NCBI RefSeq assembly: GCF_040760075.1
Contig: NZ_CP142884.1
Span: forward strand, 1,798,001 to 1,862,000
DNA: 64,000 nt
DNA from: Sphingobacterium sp. R2
Lineage (GTDB): Bacteria > Bacteroidota > Bacteroidia > Sphingobacteriales > Sphingobacteriaceae
Direction: 5' to 3'
Shown here: piece by piece, positions 8,147-17,900 of the stretch
Position numbering within the stretch: position 1 is the stretch's first letter
How the letters are laid out: every line of letters begins with the position of its first letter
Position numbers and translations under genes: made by a program
Notes under the pieces: model-generated
What the model was told of the DNA's origin: nothing
Databases searched by the model: none
What the model saw: the letters and a program-made list of their open reading frames with translations, nothing else

Positions 8147-8752
8147 ATGATTTCTGTTTATAAATTAAAACCAAAATTTCAGCAGTTGTTGATGCCGATT
8201 TTGAACTTTTTGCATCGAAAAAAGGTGACTGCAAATCAAATTACGATTGGGTCGATCGCGCTGTCTATACTTATAGCGCTGCTGTTTTGGTATGCCGACC
8301 GTTTCCCTGTTTTCTTTCTGGCGTTGCCAGTCGGATTATTGTTGCGTATGGCGTTGAATGCACTGGACGGTATGATGGCCCGTCTTTTTAACCAAACGAG
8401 TAAAACAGGAGAAGTTCTGAACGAGGTGGGCGATATTGTCTCCGATGTCCTGATCTTTTTTCCCTTGCTGAAATTTCATCCCGAGAGTTTATACCTGGTT
8501 GTATGCTTTATTATACTGAGCGTGATCAATGAATTCTGTGGTCTAATTGGAAAAGTGGTCGCCAATGACCGTCGTTATGATGGGCCCATGGGGAAAAGTG
8601 ACCGGGCACTGCTGTTGGGGTTATATGGTATTTTGAACTTGTTGCAGATCTCGATAACGACTATTTCGGTCTATATTTTTGCTGTGCTGTGTTTGTTATT
8701 GGTCTTGAGTTCGACAACGCGATTGAGAAAGGCATTGGTAGTCCATGAGTGA
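8147..8752 (+). CDS. CDP-alcohol phosphatidyltransferase, YnbA-like
   Basis: Membrane enzyme of the family that transfers a phosphatidyl group from CDP-diacylglycerol to an alcohol acceptor, making a phospholipid. I chose the ATG at 8147 over the in-frame ATG at 8078. The upstream one lies in the small-RNA promoter, and 8147 gives 201 residues, the size of E. coli YnbA. The signature reads DGMMAR, eight residues, G, then ExxN...GD near residues 74-97. The canonical DGxxAR-x8-G-x3-D-x3-D has Asp where Asn stands here, so one metal or base residue is changed. Several membrane segments surround it. It overlaps the next gene by 8 nt and opens a cluster resembling ynbABCD. The acceptor alcohol is unknown; inositol, glycerol phosphate or another polyol are all open. 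Confidence 0.82.
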   Translation: MISVYKLKPKFQQLLMPILNFLHRKKVTANQITIGSIALSILIALLFWYADRFPVFFLALPVGLLLRMALNALDGMMARLFNQTSKTGEVLNEVGDIVSDVLIFFPLLKFHPESLYLVVCFIILSVINEFCGLIGKVVANDRRYDGPMGKSDRALLLGLYGILNLLQISITTISVYIFAVLCLLLVLSSTTRLRKALVVHE

Positions 8753-9590
8753 GTTATCCAATCCGAAGGACAAGTTTGCTGATGTACCTGTCCGGGTAAG
8801 AAGCTGGGGCTATATCGTGCTTGTATTGGCGATAGCTTTCGTTTCCCAAACAACATCTTTGCTGTTTGTTTCCTGGCTGACATTTCAGGGCATGCGCGAA
8901 TTTATGAAGATGTTTGTGCCACATTTTAATCTTGTATTGGTCTTTGCGGTTGTAACAGGCCTATTGCAGCTGATCCTGTTATTGTACTGTTCATACAGTG
9001 GCTACCTATTGTGGGCGACACTATTGTGCATCGGGATCGGGCTGTTTTTCCGGTTGGGACAGAAAACAGCAATGGGTGCTGCTATCGGAATGACAATTGG
9101 AGCGGCTGCTTGCTTACTTGCATTCAGCCACCTGGCTTTTATTCGGGCAGTAGAAATTCATCAGAATGAGTGGATGGGATTGCGGCTGGTGGCCTTTATC
9201 ATCGTTTTAACGGAACTGAATGATGTATTCCAATACCTCATGGGCAAATTCTTTGGTAAACGAAAGATCGTTCCGCGCATCAGCCCAAATAAAACGGTTG
9301 CCGGATGTCTCGGTGGTATCGGACTGACGATAATTTTGAGTAATATCTTGGGCTATTTGTTATTACCATTTGGAGATTTTATTGGCTTTTTTTTGTTGGG
9401 TCTACTCTTCGGTGTTTTAGGATTTTTTGGTGATGTACTTTTTTCCTTTTTGAAACGTAGGACGGGAGTCAAGGATACGGGAACATTAATCCCCGGACAT
9501 GGTGGATTGTTGGATAGGATAGATAGCCTGCTTTTTAATGCGCCTGTTTTCTATGGTTTGATTTGTTTGATAGAAATGATGAATTTGTAA
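8745..9590 (+). CDS. Phosphatidate cytidylyltransferase-like protein, CdsA family (YnbB-like)
   Basis: Integral membrane CTP transferase that would make CDP-diacylglycerol, the substrate of the enzyme encoded just upstream. The 281-residue protein has about seven to eight hydrophobic segments and the complete C-terminal CdsA signature near 235-262: SFLKRRTGVKDTG followed by LIPGHGGLLDRIDS, with the Lys, Asp and Asp-Arg residues intact. Its start overlaps the stop of the preceding gene (shared ATGAGTGA), implying translational coupling. A second, operon-borne CdsA beside a dedicated CDP-alcohol transferase is the pattern of E. coli ynbA-ynbB. It suggests a private supply of activated lipid or activation of an unusual phosphatidate. 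The housekeeping cdsA is presumably elsewhere in the genome. Confidence 0.88.
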   Translation: MSELSNPKDKFADVPVRVRSWGYIVLVLAIAFVSQTTSLLFVSWLTFQGMREFMKMFVPHFNLVLVFAVVTGLLQLILLLYCSYSGYLLWATLLCIGIGLFFRLGQKTAMGAAIGMTIGAAACLLAFSHLAFIRAVEIHQNEWMGLRLVAFIIVLTELNDVFQYLMGKFFGKRKIVPRISPNKTVAGCLGGIGLTIILSNILGYLLLPFGDFIGFFLLGLLFGVLGFFGDVLFSFLKRRTGVKDTGTLIPGHGGLLDRIDSLLFNAPVFYGLICLIEMMNL

Positions 9591-9662
9591 TGGTGAATAA
9601 AAAATTGGAATTATAGGTCTTGACTTTGTAAAAGGATACACATACATCTAATATATCGTAAA

Positions 9663-10694
9663 ATGAAGTATCAACGGACAGTTTTATTTTCAGGTGGTGG
9701 TACTCGTTTTGGCTTGTACCTGGGAATGTATGCGGCGTTGGACGAACTAGGATTAAAGCCGGACTTACTGATAGCTACCTGCGGTGGATCATTGGCCGCT
9801 GCGATTATTCAGGCTTTTGCAAGGGATGAAAACCGGAAATCCTATCTCCAGTCCGAAGAGTTTTACCGCTTCTTCTGTGGACATCGGCTTACAGAGCAGC
9901 GTCATCTGGGCAAACTTGGTTTATATGTGTTAAAAAAGCAATGGGATAAACGATCTGCTCCTTATTTGGAAGATGTCTTTGATCGTTATCTGGTCAAAAT
10001 GGAACATGATCTTTCCCCTTTATTACCGACTTTGAACCGCCCGTTTTCACAGGAAATACCCTCAATTATTATTGGTTCGAGAATGCTTTTTGACCGTTCG
10101 GAAGTTGGGGAGAGACGTGGCGAACGTAAGCTCTATCAGAAAGTCCTGATGGGGAATGCAACTGCCCTGTCGAACGTAAATCTGGATCGTATTCAACTTC
10201 AAGGTGAAAATTATGCACAAAGTGCTGTTGCTCCAACGACAGTGATCAATTCATCGGTAACATTGTTAGAGGCTGTTCGTATTTCGATGTCCGATATGTT
10301 TTATATTGAGCCAATAGAGCGGAATGGGGAATATTATGCCGGCGGAGCCATTGATCTGGTGCCTGTGGAGCTGGCGCAGTCTTTGGCGACGGAAGTGATC
10401 GGTGAACGGAAGCAGTTATATAAATTGCAGGAAGAAGGATTGGTCAGAGCTGTATTGGGCTTCAGTGGGAATCAACGCCTACGAGATATTAATCAGCAAT
10501 TTCGGGATATCCGATGGATTGATACAAGGGATGCTGCGCAACAACTGGTAGGAAACTATTGCAGAAAAGGTATAGATTGGCGTAGATTTGAAATAACATT
10601 GTCACTGCCGACCAGTCTGGATGAATTTGCGGCTGCTATGGAAGCTCAGTGGAATTATGGATATAGCAAGACGATGAAACTGCAGCTGGGCTGA
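9663..10694 (+). CDS. Patatin-like phospholipase
   Basis: Cytosolic or membrane-associated lipid acyl hydrolase of the patatin fold (343 residues). The oxyanion-hole loop is SGGGTRFG at residues 10-17, the nucleophile elbow is CGGSLA with Ser43, and the second dyad residue is probably the Asp of GGAIDLVP near 230. The usual elbow GxSxG has Ala in place of the last Gly, and the usual GGGxRG has an inserted Phe; both are tolerated in distant members. The C-terminal third shows no further domain. It lies 72 nt after the CdsA-like gene, inside the Ynb-like cluster, and so probably deacylates or remodels the lipid made there. E. coli ynb lacks a patatin, so this is an addition. Confidence 0.82.
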   Translation: MKYQRTVLFSGGGTRFGLYLGMYAALDELGLKPDLLIATCGGSLAAAIIQAFARDENRKSYLQSEEFYRFFCGHRLTEQRHLGKLGLYVLKKQWDKRSAPYLEDVFDRYLVKMEHDLSPLLPTLNRPFSQEIPSIIIGSRMLFDRSEVGERRGERKLYQKVLMGNATALSNVNLDRIQLQGENYAQSAVAPTTVINSSVTLLEAVRISMSDMFYIEPIERNGEYYAGGAIDLVPVELAQSLATEVIGERKQLYKLQEEGLVRAVLGFSGNQRLRDINQQFRDIRWIDTRDAAQQLVGNYCRKGIDWRRFEITLSLPTSLDEFAAAMEAQWNYGYSKTMKLQLG

Positions 10695-10776
10695 GACACG
10701 ATGGATTGGAATACGTGGAATTCGGGAGAGGTTCGGAAGAGATGGAAATTGTATATGATTTGATCATTCTTTTAAT

Positions 10777-11532
10777 ATGAAGGTATTTATCGCGGGAGGA
10801 ACAAGTGGAATAGGTCTAGCATTGGCAAAAAGCTACCTCCAGCAAGTGGCGGAAGTTGCCGTATGTGGCCGGGACCTTTCAAGGCTGACTAATAAGCCAG
10901 CATATGATGCGCTGGTCAAGTTTAAAGTGGATGTATGTGATCGGGATGCTTTGGCTGCTGCCGTTGATTCTTTCTGTCACCATGAAACATTGGATCTTTT
11001 TATCAATTGTACGGGAAGCTATGCTGATGATGTAGCACAGCGCATCAGCTATGAGGAGGCAAGTGCTATGCTCCGAGTCAATATGTTGGGTACCCTGAAT
11101 TGTTTTGAAGTCGCCCGCGAAGTCATGTGTAGACAATCAAAGGGACAAATTGCAACAATAGCATCTGTCTCGGGAACTTTAGACTTTCCGAATTCAAGTT
11201 TGTACAGTAAAACAAAGCGAGCAGCAATCCAATTGGCTGATGCTTATCGGAGGGCGTTGCTTCCGTTTGGGATTGCAGTGACAGTCATCGCACCCGGGTA
11301 TGTGGATACATGCAAACTCCGTCAGCTTAATCAGCAGGATCTCTCCAAAAAGCCCTTTTTGATCAGTGTAGATGATGCCACGCAGCGCATCTTAAAAGCG
11401 ATACAGCAAAAGAAAGAAATCGTTATTTTTCCGAAGCGTATGAAATGGCTGATGGGATTTTTAGGCCTTATCCCCCATGTATTATTAAGTAAAATCATGT
11501 TTAGGAAAGCCAAATGGATGAAAAACGATTAA
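10777..11532 (+). CDS. Short-chain dehydrogenase/reductase
   Basis: NAD(P)-dependent oxidoreductase of the classical SDR type, 251 residues. The Rossmann glycine motif is GGTSGIG (7-13), the NCTG motif (NNAG position) is near 75, the catalytic Ser is in ASVSG (about 130-132), and the catalytic YSKTK is at 143-147. The C-terminus is basic and hydrophobic, as in SDRs that act on lipid-linked substrates such as 3-ketosphinganine or acylglycerone phosphate. It lies 82 nt after the patatin gene and overlaps the next gene by 19 nt, which places it firmly in the lipid operon. It may reduce a keto group on the lipid head or backbone. The substrate cannot be read from sequence. Confidence 0.85.
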   Translation: MKVFIAGGTSGIGLALAKSYLQQVAEVAVCGRDLSRLTNKPAYDALVKFKVDVCDRDALAAAVDSFCHHETLDLFINCTGSYADDVAQRISYEEASAMLRVNMLGTLNCFEVAREVMCRQSKGQIATIASVSGTLDFPNSSLYSKTKRAAIQLADAYRRALLPFGIAVTVIAPGYVDTCKLRQLNQQDLSKKPFLISVDDATQRILKAIQQKKEIVIFPKRMKWLMGFLGLIPHVLLSKIMFRKAKWMKND

Positions 11533-12839
11533 ATAAAATAGGGAGGCAGCTCCTCGTTGCCATCTATTGCCTGCTACTTTTTCAACTTACCTATCCCTTT
11601 ACAGCTGCCTACGCATCCAATTTAGCTGCGGTACCTTCCTTTATATTCGACTTTGAACAGCATATTCCGTTCATTCCATGGATGATTTTGCCTTATATGA
11701 GCAGTGGACTGTTTTTTTGTCTAGTGCCTTTTTACTGTGGGAAAAAGAAGGAACTTCTGTGCTATGCAAAGCGATTTACGTTTATCACCCTGATTGCGGC
11801 CCTATGTTTTCTTCTTGTTCCGCTGCGGTTTTCTTTTGACCGACCGCAGGTTGAAAATCCTTTGTTCACCATTTTCTTTTCTTTCTTAACGGAATATGAT
11901 TCGCCTTTCAATCAGGCGCCCTCCCTTCATGTCGCCTATGCCTGTCTTTTTTGGTCGGTACTGCGCTGGAGGTTCAACGGATGGAAGAAAATAATCTTGG
12001 GCATCTGGATACTGATGATGGGCTTAGGAACATTGACGGTATATCAGCACCACGTGATCGACCTGTTGACAGCTTGTATACTGGTTCAGTTCAGTTTTAT
12101 CCTCTTCCCGAATGCCATCGAACAATCGGCACAAAGGTTGGCTATAGCGAATAGTTATTACCTCATCGGCTGGATATTCACGTTACTGGCACTCCTCTGC
12201 GAGGGATATGTGTTTCCTTTGATTGTTGTTGCTTGGATAGCCTTCGTCTGCTTTGCCGTAGGTTACAGTTACCAGCGCAATAATAAAAGGTTTTTAAAGG
12301 ATCATCTGGGGCGAATACCGCTGATAAAGAAAGTATTTTATGCTCCTTACCAATTTGCTTATTGGCTAATGTGGCGTTTTTTTAGAAAGAGAAACAATCC
12401 GCCGCTGATCGAGTTACTTCCGCGCTGTTACGTGGGGCCAAGATTGAGTGATTCGGAGCTTGTAGCGTTGGGGCTAGGTCGCGATCTGGTTGTTTTTGAC
12501 CTCGCAGCGGAACTGAAGGAGGTAAAACTCTCAGGTGCCATGCGAAAATATTATTCTCTTCCTTTATTGGATATTGCGGAGGTCGATGTGGATTATGCCC
12601 ATGAGATCATAGACGCTATGCTATCTGCTTACCGGAACTTGGATGAACATGAAAATATGATCATTCATTGTACCATGGGGTACAGTAGAAGTATGATTTT
12701 CGCTATTCTGATGACGCGCGAGTTTTTATCTTTAGATTTAAATAATGCTATAGATCACGTAAAGTCGATCAATAGGCATATGGTGCTGCGAGGTCACGCG
12801 ATACAGTTGATGAAAATTATCGTCGCTGTTCGATCCTGA
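11514..12839 (+). CDS. PAP2 phosphatase fused to a dual-specificity protein phosphatase domain (YnbD-like)
   Basis: A 441-residue two-domain membrane enzyme. The N-terminal half has about six membrane segments and PAP2 superfamily motifs: PSLHVAYA near 136-143 and QHHVIDLL near 177-184. PAP2 enzymes remove or transfer lipid phosphate groups. The cytosolic C-terminal domain (about 300-441) has the cysteine phosphatase loop HCTMGYSRS near 384-392, with the C-x5-R signature intact. This exact fusion is that of E. coli YnbD (about 430 residues). It starts inside the end of the SDR gene, so translation is probably coupled. It likely dephosphorylates the phospholipid phosphate made by the CDP-alcohol transferase, as in phosphatidylglycerophosphate-type routes, but the substrate is unproven. 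Confidence 0.88.
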   Translation: MDEKRLNKIGRQLLVAIYCLLLFQLTYPFTAAYASNLAAVPSFIFDFEQHIPFIPWMILPYMSSGLFFCLVPFYCGKKKELLCYAKRFTFITLIAALCFLLVPLRFSFDRPQVENPLFTIFFSFLTEYDSPFNQAPSLHVAYACLFWSVLRWRFNGWKKIILGIWILMMGLGTLTVYQHHVIDLLTACILVQFSFILFPNAIEQSAQRLAIANSYYLIGWIFTLLALLCEGYVFPLIVVAWIAFVCFAVGYSYQRNNKRFLKDHLGRIPLIKKVFYAPYQFAYWLMWRFFRKRNNPPLIELLPRCYVGPRLSDSELVALGLGRDLVVFDLAAELKEVKLSGAMRKYYSLPLLDIAEVDVDYAHEIIDAMLSAYRNLDEHENMIIHCTMGYSRSMIFAILMTREFLSLDLNNAIDHVKSINRHMVLRGHAIQLMKIIVAVRS

Positions 12840-12946
12840 TCAAAAAAATGGTGGCTTGATCTTTGTTTTTAGTAGCAACAGCTGAATAGATACGGAAATT
12901 ACATACTTACATACGCCATTGTATAGATGGGATAAATTATAAAAAG

Positions 12947-14653
12947 ATGAAATCAGGTTATTTTAAGAGTTTCGATCAGGGTGAACTGCTATATCGTGTG
13001 TGGAATTATCAAGAGGGGCAAAAAGCTTTGGTTGTATTGCACCGCGGGCATGAACATTCAGAACGCCTGCAGGAGATGGCTACCGATCCGCAGTTTGCCG
13101 ATTATTCCATCTTTGCATTTGATTTGCGGGGACATGGCCATACCAAAGTGCCCGTATCACCGGTATTCATGGATAATGTGCGCGATCTGGATTGTTTTGT
13201 CTCCTATATGCGTACCGAATATGCAGTTGACACCGACGACGTCTTTGTCATCGCCAACAGCATTGCCGGGGTTATTGTAAGTGCTTGGGTACATGATTTT
13301 GCCCCTCCAATCGCAGGTATGGCTTTATTGGCTCCTGCTTTTGAGATTAAACTGTATGTACCGCTGGCCAACCCGATGATTGCGCTTGGAACCAAGCTGA
13401 AAAAGGATCTCGTTATCCAAAGCTATGTCAAGGCGAAGGTACTGACCCATGACATTGAGCAACAACAGGCTTATGATGCTGATCCCTTAATCTCAAAATC
13501 CATTAACGGCGCTTTATTAGTTGACCTGTTGAAAGCCGGTGAGCGTATCGTAGACGATGCAGCCGCAATCGATATTCCTGTGATTGTGCTATCTGCTGAA
13601 AAGGACTATGTGGTCAAAAACTCAGTGCAAAAGCAATTCTTTGTGTCTATCGCTTCCAAGCTAAAGACATTTATTACCCTGCGCAATTTTTATCATGGTA
13701 TCCTGTTTGAATCCAACAGGCAGAAAGTCTATACCTATTTAAAAGATTTTATTACGAAAGCCTACGCAAGGCAAAAGCCTGAACAGGGGCTGGAGCCTGA
13801 CGAGTTTTCGGTAAAGGAATATGAGAAATTGTACCATAAGGTGATGCCTGCGGCTGAGAAGCTAAACTATGCTTTTCAGAAATGGACTTTAGGCAAGATC
13901 GGATCATTGAGTCATGGGATGAACTTAGGGCTTCAGTTTGGTTTTGATTCAGGAATTTCATTGGATTACGTCTATCGCAATGAGCCAAAGGGTCGGTTGG
14001 GATTAGGTAAAATTATCGATAAAGGGTACTTGGAAGCGATCGGTTGGAAAGGGATCCGTATACGCAAACAGCATCTGTTAAGTCTATTAGAAGAGAAGAT
14101 TGAGCAGATCAAGTCTACAGGCCGACCCGTGAAGATTCTGGATATTGCTGGTGGTACCGGAAATTATTTGTTTGACATCAAAGAAAAATATCCAGAAGTG
14201 GAGATCCTGATCAACGAGTTTATGTTGTCAAATATTGCAGTGGGGGAGAAAATCATCAAGAAGAATGGGCTAGAAGGAATACGTTTCAGCAACTACGACT
14301 GTTTTGATCCCGAGACTTACGAAAAACTGGATTTTGTACCTAATATTGTGGTGATATCTGGTATTTTCGAATTATTTGGCAACAATGAAATGGCGAGCAG
14401 GGCGGTATATGGTGCGACTTCCATTTGTGAGGAAAACAGTCATCTGGTGTATACCGGACAACCATGGCATCCACAATTGAAAATGATCGCTTATGTGCTG
14501 AACAGTCATCAGAAGAAAGACTGGGTCATGCGCCGACGTTCGCAGAAAGAACTGGATCGGATTATGGCTTATAACGGGGTAGTTAAGGAGCGGATGCTTA
14601 TTGATGATTACGGGATATTTACTGTTTCTTCTGGTGCTGTGAAAGCGGGATAA
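12947..14653 (+). CDS. Alpha/beta hydrolase fused to a SAM methyltransferase (YnbC-like)
   Basis: A 568-residue bifunctional protein. Residues about 1-275 form an alpha/beta hydrolase of the lysophospholipase type, with LHRGHEHSER near 26 and a nucleophile elbow ANSIAG whose Ser is near 104. This is a variant of GxSxG with Ala and Ala at the outer positions. The catalytic His is probably in the FYHGIL segment near 248. Residues about 330-560 form a class I methyltransferase with motif I DIAGGTGNY near 399-407. This domain order and length match E. coli YnbC (about 585 residues). It is the last gene of the cluster. The combination suggests acyl trimming plus methylation of the lipid head group. 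The 107-nt gap to the previous gene could hold a separate promoter, though I see no consensus one. Confidence 0.86.
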   Translation: MKSGYFKSFDQGELLYRVWNYQEGQKALVVLHRGHEHSERLQEMATDPQFADYSIFAFDLRGHGHTKVPVSPVFMDNVRDLDCFVSYMRTEYAVDTDDVFVIANSIAGVIVSAWVHDFAPPIAGMALLAPAFEIKLYVPLANPMIALGTKLKKDLVIQSYVKAKVLTHDIEQQQAYDADPLISKSINGALLVDLLKAGERIVDDAAAIDIPVIVLSAEKDYVVKNSVQKQFFVSIASKLKTFITLRNFYHGILFESNRQKVYTYLKDFITKAYARQKPEQGLEPDEFSVKEYEKLYHKVMPAAEKLNYAFQKWTLGKIGSLSHGMNLGLQFGFDSGISLDYVYRNEPKGRLGLGKIIDKGYLEAIGWKGIRIRKQHLLSLLEEKIEQIKSTGRPVKILDIAGGTGNYLFDIKEKYPEVEILINEFMLSNIAVGEKIIKKNGLEGIRFSNYDCFDPETYEKLDFVPNIVVISGIFELFGNNEMASRAVYGATSICEENSHLVYTGQPWHPQLKMIAYVLNSHQKKDWVMRRRSQKELDRIMAYNGVVKERMLIDDYGIFTVSSGAVKAG

Positions 14654-14714
14654 TCGCTTCCACTGCTCGGAAATGCAGATCCGATCCGTTTGACTTGAGG
14701 AAGATTTATTGCGT

Positions 14715-14828
14715 ATGAAACGTCATATTCCCGATATCGTTGAACTTGAAAGTTTACTTGAAATTGCTAAGATCGCCTTCGAGCAGAAGATGGTCGTATT
14801 ATTTGGTCATGATGAAACTGTGAAGTAG
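14715..14828 (+). CDS. Possible 37-residue protein after the lipid operon
   Basis: An ATG-to-TAG frame encoding a charged 37-residue peptide (begins MKRHIPDIVELESLLEIAK) lies in the 310-bp spacer after the YnbC-like gene. It has plausible amino-acid composition and an amphipathic Leu/Ile pattern, but no family resemblance I recognise and no clear promoter or ribosome-binding site. It could be chance or a decayed gene fragment. Confidence 0.25.
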   Translation: MKRHIPDIVELESLLEIAKIAFEQKMVVLFGHDETVK

Positions 14829-14907
14829 ATAATAAAGGGAAAGACAATCATTAATCAGCCTAAATTTGCTTAAGCTTAAAAAAGTTGATAGTAATCGTAT
14901 CAAAAAC

Positions 14908-14955
14908 ACTGCTATCCCAGCTGAACAGACAAAAAAAGTCAGCTGGCATAGCAGT
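14908..14955 (-). terminator. Terminator of the PspA/flotillin/ATPase operon
   Basis: A 17-bp stem with one mismatch (arms 14908-14924 and 14939-14955, containing CAGCTGA and TCAGCTG) sits 9 bp beyond the stop of the ATPase gene. It is followed on the minus strand by a short GTTTTTG run. Confidence 0.7.
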
Positions 14956-14963
14956 AGAAAATC

Positions 14964-17900
14964 TTAATTCTTATACTCCCGAATTGCCTGAATAATACCT
15001 TCCAGATTTTCATTGAAGTCTAGTAGCTGACCGAAGACTTTATCATCTTTTGCTAGTCCTCCATGTTTATTGTTTTTGCGAAAGATTTCTTTGATGGCTT
15101 CCCAACGTTCCTGCTCGACAGTGTTCAGTAGTCCGGCAAGCTCTTTTAGTTTCAAAAGGTTACTTTCCGTGTCCGCAGTTAGTGTCTGCGATTCGCTCTC
15201 ATAGTGTGCGAGAAGAACCTGATCAATTTCTTGCTCATTCATCATAGGAACTACCTGAGCAACAAGTTTGTTCATATTCCGATACGATCCCTGCATTTTA
15301 AATGGCGGTTCGGTGCGGTAATTATCCTGCATCGCTGCACTCTGAATATAATTCTGATTTACTTTGATCACGACATTTCTGATTTTTAGCACATGCCGTA
15401 GCACAGCGATAAAGTCGTCAATATCCTGTTTCAGATAGTTTCCCTCTAAATTTGGCAATTGATCCATAACAGACTGTGCATAGTTAACCAGTGCATAGAA
15501 GTCGTTAAATGACTTGCTTGCAATCTTCTCGAGGTAACTGTTTTCAATAGCCGCATTTTCAATCAAGCTGAGGTTGAATAATGCTTCGGTATCACCGATT
15601 ACATCGCCAAGATTGTATACGTCGGCCCGATTGGCAAGCATGTCGGGAATCTGAAACTTAGAGCCACTCTCGGTATACGGATTTCCGGCCATCACAATGC
15701 AGAAGCGCTTGCCACGGAGGTCGTAGGTCTTGCTCTCACCCTCAAAAATACCATCAATCTTACGTTGACCATCGGCCAGAGAGATAAATTTCTGTAAAAA
15801 CTCGGGATTTAGGTGCTGAATATCGTCCAAATACAGCATAACATTGTCAGCCATCTCAAATGCAAGATTGATCTTTTTGAGCTCTTCCCGTTCTCCGGAT
15901 GTTTTCGCTTCAATCGGATCAATGGATGTAATCGAATGACCAATGGTGGGGCCGTTGATTTTTACAAAATGTAAACCCATCGTTTTGGCAAGGTATTCCA
16001 TCAAGGTGGTCTTACCATAACCCGGAGGCGATATCAATAGCAGCATACCCATACGGGCCGTACGCTTGTTGTCGCCTGCGGCTCCCAGCTGTTTGGCGAG
16101 GTTATTTCCGATCAATGGAAAGTAAACTTCGTTGATCAGTTTATTACGTACAAAGGAAGTCAGTACTTTGGGTTCAAACTCACCGATCTTTAGTTCTTTG
16201 GCATATGACTTCGCAAGCTGCTCTTTCAATGTGGAGAAAGCCACAAAACGAGGAACGTTATACTCACTGAATTGAGCCAGACGTGCTAAAAATTCATGAT
16301 ATTGGATATGTTCTTCTCCATTGTTCAGGGTTGCATGATTGCCTTTTAATCCGCTGACATGTGCCTGGTCCTTTGCGATGATCAGGTGATACGCATGGGT
16401 TGGATAAAGCAACAAGATCGCCGCTTCCTCGATATATTTGCGTAGCGTATGATATTCAGGATGCTCATCAACGAAGGAGTTGAGCCAGTTTAAGGTCAGG
16501 TAAAAGCGATCTACCAAGCTAAATTGTTCATTCTGAATATCCTCTTGAAATAGCTTGTAACTTTTCTTGGATTCAAGCAATCGAATAAAAGCCTTTTTCA
16601 GTTCGTCAGACTGTTCACTGACGACAAAGGTATTGTAGCTCGTAAACGTCTGAAAAAGGTAAGTCGCCAGTTCAGGGCCGTGAATGGTGGAGCGATCCAA
16701 ATGTGTCTCCCATGCATTGAATAGCTTGGTCAATTCATCAATGACAGATTGGTAACGATTTGAATTTGGAAATGTTTTTAATATCGTGTATGTCGAGTGT
16801 ATCAGTGCCAGCTGCTTTGTCCGTTGATTATCCGAAAGGGATTGCCAAAATAGCTGAGCCATCGTACGCAATAGTGGATTATAGCGAAGTAGGTCCAATT
16901 TGGTATCCAACTGTTTGACCGTATCATAGATCATCAATGCATCCACATTGTGCACTCCTTTGACATAACCTTCCGAATAACTTTGCTCCACAGTTTGTGT
17001 GATAAATAATGCGGCATCAAAATCTTGTTGTCCTTTTGAAGCAACGAAAGCTTTGTATGCAAGGTATTCTGCACGATAAACTTCCTTATTTTCAGAGACA
17101 AGTTCCTGATCCCAGATATCCTGAAAACTGTTGATTTCCTCGGCCTGCACCTTATGATAGAAACTTGTCCCAGTCAGGTGGAAATACAGTTCGTCATTTC
17201 TGCGCAGTAAGGTAAGGCTGAGGGATTGACTATTGACCGCAAACTTATGCTTGCCCAGCGCGATGATATTTTCACCGTCCACAAAGAGGTCATTCTTATC
17301 CCGTAAAACCCGTAAAGCGTCTTCCTGTGATTTCTTTAATAGGTTTTCGAGATTTTCTGCTTTTGAGACATCCTGCAGTGTTTTTAGCTCCTGTACCAAC
17401 TGTCTGATCTTGTCGATCATCAGGTCCGAGGCAAAAAAGCTGAGGATTTCTTCCCGCGTTAAAAATGTCTTGGATTTGTTTTCAATGTTCTTTAATACAC
17501 GCAGACCAATCTGTTCGAGCGAGGAGGTACGCTTGTTGATCTGTTCAACGATTTGTTCTCTACGAGAATTAAAAGCCTTGATAACCTCATCACGTTTGTC
17601 CGCGATTTTGAGGGCAAAATCTTCAAATTCAGAAAACTTGCTTTCGAGTTCCTCCAGCTGAACGATGACTTTTGTGTAATATTCGTCTACCTTTTCGGTT
17701 GTCGTTGACAGTTCGAGGTAGTTGGTAACCGATTGTTCCAACAACGTCAGCTGTGCTGAGAACTCCGCTATCGCTTCCGTACTTTTCAATGAATTGAGTT
17801 TTCGCGTAAGCTGTGCACGAACCTCATTTAAGGAGGAAAAGATAACCGAAATCTTCTCAATGATTTTGGTAGTCTGCGTGGAGTCGTCAATTTTTAGACT

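Noticed and set aside
17233..17661. Plus-strand open frame of 142 codons opposite the AAA+ ATPase gene
   Set aside because: Antisense to a long uninterrupted coiled-coil coding region, with Ser/Arg-rich low-complexity content and no promoter.
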